Part shown: piece after piece, positions 26,934 to 35,237 of the stretch | How positions within the stretch are numbered: position 1 is the stretch's first letter | Layout: each line of letters begins with the position of its first letter | Origin: Methylotenera_A sp040387515 | GTDB taxonomy: Bacteria > Pseudomonadota > Gammaproteobacteria > Burkholderiales > Methylophilaceae | Assembly: GCA_040387515.1 (NCBI GenBank) | Contig: JAZKDP010000006.1 | Coordinates: 94,718-158,717, forward strand | Direction of reading: 5' to 3' | Length of the DNA stretch: 64,000 nt | Position numbers and translations under genes: made by a program | Notes under the pieces: model-generated | Told to the model about the DNA's origin: nothing | Seen by the model: only the letters and a program-made list of their open reading frames with translations | The model's database searches: none

Positions 26934-27878
26934 ATGTCCAATCCAATCACAGTTGCCTCTGAATGGTATATAAAAATAAACGAAGCAGATTGCAGCGAGG
27001 CTGATCGTGTGGCTTTTGAGGCTTGGAAAGACGCCTCAAGCCTCAACTTAAATGCATGGAATCGCATATTGCAAGTGAATAAACCATTTGAGGGTTTAGA
27101 GCCGGTTATCAGCAAAGAGGTATTGCTTCAGCGTGAGACATTTTCTTTATCAAGAAGACACCTATTAAAAAATCTTGGCATTGTTGCAGTGGCAACTGGC
27201 ACGGGCTTAATTGCTTATCATCAAAAGCCTTGGCAAACCATGCTAGCAGATTACACCACGCGCAAAGGCGAGACTAAAACGCTGCATCTATCTGATGAAA
27301 CGATGCTGGTGTTAAATAGCGATACGGCAATTGATCAGCAATATGATGATCAAAGTCGAACGATTAAGTTGATTAAAGGCGAAGTTTTAATCGAAACTGG
27401 CCATGGAAAGGGCGCTTCAATCCCTTTCAAAGTGCATACAAAGTACGGAATCATCACTGCGCTGGGTACAAGGTTTAGCGTCAGGCAGCACAGCGATTAC
27501 GTTTCAGTTAACGTTTATAAAGATGCTGTTTCTATTAAGACTTTTGCGAATAATGGCTTTAAACAAAAGCTGTATGAAAACCATACGACTATTTTTAACG
27601 ACCAGATTTTACCCGAAATTAAACCATTAAAATTCGGTACGGATTTATGGACTAAAGGCATCTTAAGCGTTGTAGATATGCCGCTAAATGAATTTTTAAT
27701 TGAGTTAGATCGCTATTACACTGGGTATCTGCGTTGCGACCCAGCAATTGCCGATGTTCTTATATCTGGCTCATTCCCTTTGAGTGATATCAACGCAATA
27801 TTCTCTAGCCTTCAACATACCCATCCACTGCGTATTCACGCCGTGAGCAAATACTGGATTACCTTCAAACCTGTTTAG
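26934..27878 (+). CDS. FecR family signal transducer, second set
   Basis: This 314-residue FecR-type protein has an N-terminal sigma-binding DUF4880 part (ASEWYIKINEADCSEADRVAFEAW), a short hydrophobic membrane segment (about 80-96, LLKNLGIVAVATGTGLIAY), and a periplasmic FecR domain (DYTTRKGETKTLHLSDETMLVLNSDTAI, IKLIKGEVLIETG, ITALGTRFSVRQ). It should pass the state of the receptor at 28083 to the sigma factor at 26380. The ATG at 26934 is preferred to a TTG six bases upstream. The 54-base gap to the sigma gene suggests an operon. Confidence 0.9.
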   Translation: MSNPITVASEWYIKINEADCSEADRVAFEAWKDASSLNLNAWNRILQVNKPFEGLEPVISKEVLLQRETFSLSRRHLLKNLGIVAVATGTGLIAYHQKPWQTMLADYTTRKGETKTLHLSDETMLVLNSDTAIDQQYDDQSRTIKLIKGEVLIETGHGKGASIPFKVHTKYGIITALGTRFSVRQHSDYVSVNVYKDAVSIKTFANNGFKQKLYENHTTIFNDQILPEIKPLKFGTDLWTKGILSVVDMPLNEFLIELDRYYTGYLRCDPAIADVLISGSFPLSDINAIFSSLQHTHPLRIHAVSKYWITFKPV

Positions 27879-28082
27879 ACTATCAATAGATTCTCAGTCA
27901 CACGGATACATTCAAATGTCATCCAAGTTCCAGCACCTTTAGTAAACCGCAAAAAGATGCCTTTATTCACTTTTTATAAATATATTCAAAATATTTGCAA
28001 AAATCTTATACCTTTTCGATTCTCGTTTGGCGTATCTAGCATAAAACATAATTATTTAAAGTTTGTTTAATGGGAGAAGTGT

Positions 28083-31000
28083 GTGGCTAGATCAGTAAAC
28101 CAAACATTTAGATTTGGTACGTGTGGTTTTGCAAAAAAATCACAAAATATTATAAAGCTCTCCATCATGCTCATGATGGCTCAGGCGTCCAATAGCTTTG
28201 CGGACGAGCTTGTCAAAACTATCCCAGCGCAATCATTTAATATCCCCGCTGGTGATTTAACAAAAGCACTATCTGAATATTCAGCTACCGCCGGCGTACT
28301 GCTTTCATTTGATTCTGAATTAACCCATAGCAAAACTACACAAGGTTTAAAAGGCCAATATACGGTAAAAGAAGGGTTTTCCACGCTACTTAAAGATTCT
28401 GGGCTGGAAATCATTAACAATAAAAAAGGTGAGCTGGAACTTAGAAAAGCACCTACTCTTAAAGTGAGTGAAAGTGACAGTCTGCCTTTAAACGCAGAGC
28501 TTAGTGCGGTTGAAGTCCGTGCCAAGCGCTTCTACGAAATTGGCCCGCTACCTGGTTTAGGTTTAACCAAAGAACAAATCCCTGGCAACGTGCAAAGCAT
28601 CACTGCTAAAGAGATCAAAGAATCGCACTCATTAAGTATTACTGACTTAATGAATAAGAAGTTGCAATCGGTTAATGTAAATGACTATCAAGGCAATCCA
28701 TTTCAAATGGATGTGACCTACCGTGGTTTTACCGCAGGCCCCCAGATAGGCACCCCACAAGGCCTGTCTGTGTTCTTTGACGGTATTCGTGTCAATGAAC
28801 CATTTGGTGATGTCGTCAACTGGGACATGATTCCGATGAACGCTTTAGCAGGTGTTGACGTATTCCCAGGCTCTAACCCAATATTTGGCTTAAACACCTT
28901 GGGTGGTGCTTTTACTGTTAAGACCAAAGATGGTTTTAACCATGAAGGTTTTGATGCAGAAGTATTAAGCGGCTCTTTTGGACGCAAACAATTACAAGTA
29001 GAAGGCGGCTGGAACAACGGTACTGTTGCACTGTTTGGTGCAGGTAATTTCTTTTTAGAAGATGGCTGGAGAGAGAACTCACCCAGTAAGGTGAATCAGT
29101 TCTTTGGTAAAGCAAGCTATAGAGGCGATAAACTAGATTTAAACTTCAGCAGCTTAATCGTCGGTACTGATTTAGTTGGTAATGGCTTGTTACCTGGTGA
29201 GATGTATGCGCAAGACCGCAATGGTTCGTTTACCTCCGAAGACACCACTAAAAACAGACTACAGCAGTTTCAGCTATCCAGTAGCTATTTCGTCAATGAT
29301 AACTTTACGGTGACAGGGCAGGTGTATAGACGTAAAAGTGACCGTAGACAAAAAGGTTCTGATGTGATGCGTGATTATAGTGAGGAACTAACTGCCAAAA
29401 GGCTACCTACAGATGCAGATCAATATACCTGTTTATTTCCAAGTACCAATAACTACAACTTGCCAGATTACATTGTAGTGCCAGTGGAGAATTATGACCC
29501 ACTAACGAATACATTTAATAACACAACGGTTTACGATCAATTATTTAACCAACAGACTTTTGATGTTAATGCTTATATTAATGACCCTGCAACTTCTTCT
29601 CAATTTAACAAAGAATTACCTGCTGATTTTTTAGCAGCGTTTCGATATAGATACGAACTAGAAAGAAACTTTACAGAGCAAGAGTCTTACAATCGCAATA
29701 GCCCGCCCCCGCCACTTGGTCAGGAAACCTCGGATTTTTTTAATGAGTTATCATTCTTTGCTGATTTCAATCTTGCATTTAATGGAGGCGCCCCTTCACT
29801 CAACGGTGTAGTACCAGATGATGTTACCTATTATTTTACTAAAGATCCTATTAGTGGCGTCGTTACTAAAAACCATGTGTTATTGCTTGGAACGTTAAAT
29901 GAAGCCGATTGTACAGCCACAAAAGCTGTTGGATTTGAACTGCCAACGGACCCTCTACTTGGTAACCCAATATATGTAGACGGAGTGAGTCAAGGACAGG
30001 CTGGCTATGTAGAAGGTACGCCAACTGCATTAATAACGGATAACCAGATAGATCAAGTGACTGATGGTATATCGGTACAGCTTAACTGGAACTTTGATAA
30101 GCATAAATTTATGGTGGGTGCGTCGATAGACTCTGCCAGTGCAGAATATACAAACGAACAGCGATTAGGATTTTTAGACGCTAATAGAAAGGGTTATCTA
30201 GACCCGGCGCAAGCGCATCCGCAATTTGCCGGTGCGTACGTACCACTAGCTAATAACAACTTTGAAGGCACTAATATCACTAAAAGCCTATATTTTAGTG
30301 AAACTTGGTCGCCAATTGAAACGTTGCATTTAAGTGCTTCAGGTCGATATAACCAAACCCGTGCAAAAAACAAAATTGCGGCTAGGAGCGGTCTTTTCAA
30401 TTACAGCATAGGTGACTTGATTGCACTCCCAGACAACCATAATGTATGTCGCGATACAAATGGTAACGGAACGGTAGAAACTGCAGATTGTGCTGGCATA
30501 CCACTTAATTATCGTCCATTACGTTTAAATGACACCCTTGAACCAGCAGAAACAGAGAAATTCAGTTACTACTCCTTTAACCCATCTTTAGGTGCTTCTT
30601 GGCAAGTTAAAGAAAACTTGAATATTTACGGCAATATTGCTAAAGGCACCCGCACTCCAAGTGTCATTGAGTTGGGTTGTGCTTTAGACAAAACGCCTGT
30701 TGGACCTTTCTTTTCAGATGGCAATGGCAATCTTTATCAGCAACCTAAAAGCCTTTTTGAAAATCGTCAATGTACCTTGCCTACTACACTTTCTGGTGAC
30801 CCATACCTGCCACAAATTAAAGCAACGACTTACGACATTGGGCTGCGTGGCACGGTAGGAGATAACTTGCAATGGAATCTAGGCGCTTATCAAACCGATT
30901 TAAAAGATGATATTTATTTTGTGGCAGTAGGTGCTGGTTCTGGTTTTTTTGACAGCATTGGCAATACGCGCCGCCGTGGTTTAGAGGCTGGGCTTTCAGG

Positions 31001-31652
31001 CAAAAAAGATAAATGGGGGTTTGGTGTTAATTACAGTCTTACCGATGCTACCTTTCAAAATAACTTTTTAATGTTTAGTGAAGATAATAGCAGTGCCAAA
31101 TTTTTAAGCCCGCTAGGTTTGGGTGTCATTGAAGTTGAAAAAGACAATCGCATGCCAGGAGTGCCTTTGCATAACCTGAATGCAAATGTGTCTTATGACG
31201 TCACAGATAAATGGACGGTAGGGTTCAGTGCTGTCATGCATTCTGATAGCTATGTTCGTGGTAATGAAAATAACAAACATAGAACAGGTGTGATCAGAAG
31301 GTTAATCGTAGTTACCGATCAGACCACAGGCGCACAAACAATTATACAAACACCGCCCACCACTAACCCTGGCAAAGTGCCGGGTTACACCACCTTTAAT
31401 TTTCAAACCAGCTATAAATTTAATAAAGAGTGGACTGCAAGTATGCTTGTGAACAACGTTTTTGATAAAGAGTATTTTACAGCTGGACGTTTGGGTAGCA
31501 ATCCGTTCTCTCCTAGTATCAACGGCGCGATTGGTGTGTCTGGCTATAACCACAATTCGGGCGATTGGCTAAGTACTAACTTTATTGCGCCTAGTGCGCC
31601 AAGAGGCGTTTGGTTTAGTTTGAACTGGCAGTTTGATCCGAATAAAAAATGA
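28083..31652 (+). CDS. Large TonB-dependent receptor with STN domain
   Basis: A 1189-residue outer-membrane receptor, much longer than ordinary siderophore receptors of about 700-820. It has a signal peptide (to about SFA-DELV), STN domain (about 48-118, FNIPAGDLTKALSEYSATAG), plug (about 160-290, with VTYRGFTAGPQIGTPQGLSV, VNEPFGDVVNWDMIP and GGAFTVKTKDGF) and a barrel with long inserted extracellular loops. Its end, PRGVWFSLNWQFDPNKK, has the usual final aromatic strand. One loop holds Cys789 and Cys803 around an EF-hand-like sequence (Asp791 to Asp802). Other inserts also carry cysteines. GTG start with GGGAGA ahead. Ligand unknown; the 204-base leader gives no clear Fur or ECF promoter match. 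It belongs functionally with the sigma/FecR pair before it. Confidence 0.92.
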   Translation: MARSVNQTFRFGTCGFAKKSQNIIKLSIMLMMAQASNSFADELVKTIPAQSFNIPAGDLTKALSEYSATAGVLLSFDSELTHSKTTQGLKGQYTVKEGFSTLLKDSGLEIINNKKGELELRKAPTLKVSESDSLPLNAELSAVEVRAKRFYEIGPLPGLGLTKEQIPGNVQSITAKEIKESHSLSITDLMNKKLQSVNVNDYQGNPFQMDVTYRGFTAGPQIGTPQGLSVFFDGIRVNEPFGDVVNWDMIPMNALAGVDVFPGSNPIFGLNTLGGAFTVKTKDGFNHEGFDAEVLSGSFGRKQLQVEGGWNNGTVALFGAGNFFLEDGWRENSPSKVNQFFGKASYRGDKLDLNFSSLIVGTDLVGNGLLPGEMYAQDRNGSFTSEDTTKNRLQQFQLSSSYFVNDNFTVTGQVYRRKSDRRQKGSDVMRDYSEELTAKRLPTDADQYTCLFPSTNNYNLPDYIVVPVENYDPLTNTFNNTTVYDQLFNQQTFDVNAYINDPATSSQFNKELPADFLAAFRYRYELERNFTEQESYNRNSPPPPLGQETSDFFNELSFFADFNLAFNGGAPSLNGVVPDDVTYYFTKDPISGVVTKNHVLLLGTLNEADCTATKAVGFELPTDPLLGNPIYVDGVSQGQAGYVEGTPTALITDNQIDQVTDGISVQLNWNFDKHKFMVGASIDSASAEYTNEQRLGFLDANRKGYLDPAQAHPQFAGAYVPLANNNFEGTNITKSLYFSETWSPIETLHLSASGRYNQTRAKNKIAARSGLFNYSIGDLIALPDNHNVCRDTNGNGTVETADCAGIPLNYRPLRLNDTLEPAETEKFSYYSFNPSLGASWQVKENLNIYGNIAKGTRTPSVIELGCALDKTPVGPFFSDGNGNLYQQPKSLFENRQCTLPTTLSGDPYLPQIKATTYDIGLRGTVGDNLQWNLGAYQTDLKDDIYFVAVGAGSGFFDSIGNTRRRGLEAGLSGKKDKWGFGVNYSLTDATFQNNFLMFSEDNSSAKFLSPLGLGVIEVEKDNRMPGVPLHNLNANVSYDVTDKWTVGFSAVMHSDSYVRGNENNKHRTGVIRRLIVVTDQTTGAQTIIQTPPTTNPGKVPGYTTFNFQTSYKFNKEWTASMLVNNVFDKEYFTAGRLGSNPFSPSINGAIGVSGYNHNSGDWLSTNFIAPSAPRGVWFSLNWQFDPNKK

Positions 31653-31769
31653 AGGAAGCGAATATTGTAAAGAAGGCAGGCAGGGCATTTGTGACCTACC
31701 TTTAAACACATTCAACCACAAGCTATTTAGAACTCACAAGGCGCTAACAGATTGCGGTGAATTGGTATT

Positions 31770-31791
31770 GCAGGCAGCCACAAATGCCTGC
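31770..31791 (+). promoter_or_regulatory. Hairpin in leader of secreted-protein gene
   Basis: GCAGGCA and TGCCTGC pair around an 8-nt loop about 28 bases before the ATG at 31819. Part of it is complementary to an upstream stretch (GGCATTTGTG near 31686), so alternative pairing is possible. It might terminate, attenuate or stabilise the downstream message. Confidence 0.3.
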
Positions 31792-31818
31792 TGATTGTAA
31801 CTTAAAAAAGGAAATATC

Positions 31819-32826
31819 ATGAAAAACGTTTGTTTGAAATTGGCAGTTTTAAGTGTATTTGGTGTGCTTTCTGTGCAAGCAAATGCGGGAGAAGTAACAG
31901 TTCCAGCGGCAGGTTTTGGATCCTCAGCATATACACCTTGTTACAACACTGGCAGAGACGAAACACCAGGCCCAGCTGGAGATGGTGTTGGGGGTGCAGC
32001 TGACGATAGAAAAGGGAACTTTGGATCGTACCCAATAGCCCTTGCAAACTATCCTACGACCTCCACATCTGCAAACAGCACTTGCTATGTGACAAAACCG
32101 ACAAGCGAGGCCATTTTGCCTGCTGGTAAAACAGGGTTTACTGCATTACCTGCGGTGACTTCTCCTATTCCTACTGCTACAGGGGCTGGCGGTAATATTG
32201 GTACTATTGTTGACCGTGCATGGAGAAACGCTACTACCAATACTTGTATTATTGGCACAAGGGTGACAATGGTTAATGCAGACCATGATTCTGGAATTGC
32301 AGGCACGCAATTATTTGAAGTAAACGATATTGCTCGTGGCGGATTTAGTGGACTTGGCGACATAAAAGCTTATTACACTATTTTTACTTCACCAGTCACT
32401 GTGTCCTCACCTGTGTATCGCGTTGGCAGAACATTTACCTCAGTGCAACATCGTTCAAAAGCCTTTGACACACTCGTTAATAAATCGCTCAACGGAGCTG
32501 GCTATCTTGATTTACCAACTGCTACAGGGTTTAACGGACCAATTAACGGCGAAATAACTCCAATTACAGCTTCTGCAATCGCATCAACAACCGCTGCTAC
32601 ACAAGATGCGGTCGTTAATGATAACTATGTTGACTTCACCTTTGATGCAGTTTTTACAGATGATGATGGTAGTACGAATGCTAACTCTGCTTTCATTTAC
32701 ATTGAGGCCTCATGCACTGCCGATCCTACCTCGCAAGCCAATGCAATTCGTTTGCGCCAAACTGCACAAGAAAATACGACACCTAAAGAAATCAGCATGA
32801 GTGGCTACGCAATTGGCACACCTTGA
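31819..32826 (+). CDS. Sec-exported protein of unknown family
   Basis: A 335-residue protein with a clear signal peptide (cleavage near ANA-GEVTV) and a good AAAGGA ribosome-binding site. The mature part is rich in Thr, Ala, Ser and Gly and has four cysteines (in TPCYN, STCYV, NTCII and ASCTADP), enough for two disulphides. It has no transmembrane segment, no RTX repeats and no motif I recognise. It lies between the large TonB receptor and the RTX gene, upstream of a type II secretion-like cluster. I infer that it is a periplasmic or secreted partner of the receptor, perhaps cargo of the type II-like machine. HasA-type haemophores are different: they lack a signal peptide. Confidence 0.75.
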   Translation: MKNVCLKLAVLSVFGVLSVQANAGEVTVPAAGFGSSAYTPCYNTGRDETPGPAGDGVGGAADDRKGNFGSYPIALANYPTTSTSANSTCYVTKPTSEAILPAGKTGFTALPAVTSPIPTATGAGGNIGTIVDRAWRNATTNTCIIGTRVTMVNADHDSGIAGTQLFEVNDIARGGFSGLGDIKAYYTIFTSPVTVSSPVYRVGRTFTSVQHRSKAFDTLVNKSLNGAGYLDLPTATGFNGPINGEITPITASAIASTTAATQDAVVNDNYVDFTFDAVFTDDDGSTNANSAFIYIEASCTADPTSQANAIRLRQTAQENTTPKEISMSGYAIGTP

Positions 32827-32911
32827 TTTGTATAAATAGTTAGTACTTTTCAAAGAATTGGTACAAGGCAAAACTTGCCTTGTACCTGAATACTTTCATA
32901 GGAGTTTTATC

Positions 32912-35080
32912 ATGGCTTATAAGAAGTTTAATGCAACAGAAACTGAATATACTGGAACATCTGGTAATGATTTAATTATTGGTAATGATTTAGGTAATTT
33001 TATTGATGCTGGCGATGGCAATGATGTAATTGTTGGTGGAAACGGAGACGATATATTGCTGGGTGGAGAAGGTAATGATGTCATCACTGGTGGTGCCGGA
33101 AACGACACGATTGATACTGGAAATGGCAACAATATTGTGGATGGCGGTAGTGGAGATGATAGTATATTTGGAGGCGATGGCAATGATATTTTGAGTGGCG
33201 GTAGTGGAAACGATGCTATTTTTGCTGGAGGTGGTGACGACATCCTGACCGGTGGTGAAGGGCAAGACTTCATATCGGGAGGAGCCAGTACTCTTGGGGA
33301 TGAAACGGTGGATGGTAATTTATTTCTTGTGACCTCTGATGATATTTTGTTAGGTAATATTGGTAATGATACCTATGTGATTGGCGATGAAGATGATGCT
33401 ACAGGCGTGGTTATACAGGCTGGAGTTTCTAATCTCGATAATAATGGCAACCTAGCCAGATACACCGACAAAGTTGAGGCGGAAGAAGGTAATGAAGATG
33501 CTGGCTTCTTAGTGTACGACAATCTAACTGGTGAGTATGTTGAGTTAGATGATGATATTGCGGAAGAAACAGCCACTGACGTACGCTTGAATCTTGTTAC
33601 TCGCCCAGGCTCTAGTGCCATCAGTACATTTGCCTCAACTATTGCAGGATATAACGCAGTAGATACGCTTGTATTTACAAAAAGTGGTGAGTTTGAAGAT
33701 ATGATAATTTCTGGCATTGAGCGTATTGAGCTTGCCAGCGGTGTCAACATCACTCTTTCTGCAGAGCAACTTGAAGAAAACGGAGAGTCTTTGAGTTTGG
33801 GTGAGTTCAACCCAGGCCTTCATATCTATGGTGTTGCTGGTGGTCCCGCAGAAACTGTAACCGTTGAGCTAGAATTCGAAGAGTCTGAATTTGTGCCAGC
33901 AGATACTATTGTTGGTGCAACTGCCGTAACTTATGATGCCGCTGTATTAGAGTTCGATGATTTCTCAGTCGCTAATCTTTTCCACAATGTTGACATGATT
34001 TACGATGCCTCTGAGGGTTTGGCCGGTAGCTATACACGTATTGATGGTGCCAATGAATCTGCTGGTGCTAGCGAAACAGTATACGGTAGCGATGGTGTGG
34101 ACTATGCAACGATGCGTTTGGGTGATGACACTTATTACGGCGGTGGCGGTAACGATGTGTTGATTGGTCACGGTGGTGCCGATAAGTTGTATGGTGAAGA
34201 GGGTAATGATATTTTCATCATCGGTGGTTTTGGTAGTGGTGTACAAGGCACGACATCTAAAGCGGATGACGGTAACAAAGAGTGGATTGCAACTGGTGCT
34301 AATCATGACTTGATCGTTGGCGGTGCTGGTGTAGATACTTTACGCGTTACAACAGGTATTGGCGCTAATAACACAACTAACGGTACGATTGTGCTTAACA
34401 ATGCTAACTTCCAATCAATGGAAGTTGTGCAAGTTGGCGGTACTGTGGGTCGCTTAAATGTTGAAGACACTGCGCTTCAAATGTTAAATGATCATTACTA
34501 CCATCGTGCAAATAGCTCTGTTTCAAACCTTTCAAATACATTGGGTAACAACGGCGGCACAATCAATAATGTGGTGATTGATGCTTCTGGCGTAACAACC
34601 AATGGTCTACGTTTTGAAGGTAATGCAGATAACCAGACATTTATTGGTACAACTAAAGCTGACGTCTTTGTTGGCAATGGTGGCAACGATACGTTAACTG
34701 GCGGCGGCGGTGCTGATAAATTCGTGTTTGGTAAAGTGCATGAGCAAATCATCACTGGATCATCTACAACAGTGCAAACTTATACTGATACAGCATTTAA
34801 TTTAACTGGTGTTGATACCATCACTGATTTCTTACATGGTACCGACAAAATTGAATTGCATACGGATCAGTTTGCTGCATTAGCCGGCGGTTTTTCAAGT
34901 GCAAACCTAAGAGTGGGTGCAGGTGCTACGGCGCTAGATGCAAATGACTATATTTTGTTTAACACTACAACAAAAATGCTTAGTTATGATGCAGATGGCA
35001 ATGGCGCAGGTACGGCTGTGAATATTGCGCAGTTGTTGGGTGTTACCACCTTTACAGCAAGCGATATCGTAGTGGTTTAA
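32912..35080 (+). CDS. RTX (calcium-binding repeat) secreted protein
   Basis: This 722-residue, very acidic protein has no signal peptide. Tandem RTX nonapeptides (GGxGNDxxx) fill residues about 16-122, with smaller blocks at about 405-437 and 586-608. The C-terminus (ITDFLHGTDKIELHTDQF, ending DIVVV) has the acidic-then-hydrophobic end typical of type I secretion signals. No protease, lipase or other catalytic domain is visible between the repeat blocks, so a structural surface layer, adhesin or metal-binding exoprotein is more likely than an enzyme. The start ATG at 32912 is set by GGAGT nine bases ahead. The type I secretion genes follow at once on the same strand and are its probable exporter. 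Confidence 0.88.
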   Translation: MAYKKFNATETEYTGTSGNDLIIGNDLGNFIDAGDGNDVIVGGNGDDILLGGEGNDVITGGAGNDTIDTGNGNNIVDGGSGDDSIFGGDGNDILSGGSGNDAIFAGGGDDILTGGEGQDFISGGASTLGDETVDGNLFLVTSDDILLGNIGNDTYVIGDEDDATGVVIQAGVSNLDNNGNLARYTDKVEAEEGNEDAGFLVYDNLTGEYVELDDDIAEETATDVRLNLVTRPGSSAISTFASTIAGYNAVDTLVFTKSGEFEDMIISGIERIELASGVNITLSAEQLEENGESLSLGEFNPGLHIYGVAGGPAETVTVELEFEESEFVPADTIVGATAVTYDAAVLEFDDFSVANLFHNVDMIYDASEGLAGSYTRIDGANESAGASETVYGSDGVDYATMRLGDDTYYGGGGNDVLIGHGGADKLYGEEGNDIFIIGGFGSGVQGTTSKADDGNKEWIATGANHDLIVGGAGVDTLRVTTGIGANNTTNGTIVLNNANFQSMEVVQVGGTVGRLNVEDTALQMLNDHYYHRANSSVSNLSNTLGNNGGTINNVVIDASGVTTNGLRFEGNADNQTFIGTTKADVFVGNGGNDTLTGGGGADKFVFGKVHEQIITGSSTTVQTYTDTAFNLTGVDTITDFLHGTDKIELHTDQFAALAGGFSSANLRVGAGATALDANDYILFNTTTKMLSYDADGNGAGTAVNIAQLLGVTTFTASDIVVV

Positions 35081-35087
35081 TGCAATA

Positions 35088-35120
35088 AAAAGCGAGTGGA
35101 TTAAATCCCACTCGCTTTCT
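35088..35120 (+). terminator. Hairpin after RTX gene
   Basis: AAAGCGAGTGG (35089-35099) pairs with CCACTCGCTTT (35108-35118), with an 8-nt loop and T-rich sequence after. It probably limits read-through from the abundant RTX message into the secretion genes, or stabilises the RTX 3' end. Confidence 0.8.
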
Positions 35121-35237
35121 TATTTAAATTGCTTTTATTTAAACATTTTGCCTAAGCACGGTTGTTTAAACAGAGCTGTTTAAATGAATTGCAATTAAAC
35201 CCCTAACTTGAAAAGTACTGGTTAACACTTGAATACA

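Noticed and set aside
27879..28082. A FecI-type ECF promoter before the large TonB receptor
   Set aside because: The leader is AT-rich and several weak -35/-10 pairs can be drawn, but none matches a known FecI or PvdS-type promoter well or recurs before the first receptor.
28083..31652. Assigning the large receptor to lanthanide uptake
   Set aside because: An EF-hand-like loop and a probable methylotroph host are not enough; no lanmodulin, xoxF or lanthanophore gene is in the window.
31819..32826. Calling the exported protein a HasA haemophore because of the has-like gene order
   Set aside because: HasA is exported by a type I system without a signal peptide and is about 190 residues; this protein has a Sec signal, is 335 residues, and shows no HasA motif.
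32950..33280. Short regular DNA repeats that could suggest a CRISPR or minisatellite
   Set aside because: They keep one reading frame and encode GGxGNDxxx nonapeptides; no spacer pattern exists. Open frames on the opposite strand here are by-products of the repeat.
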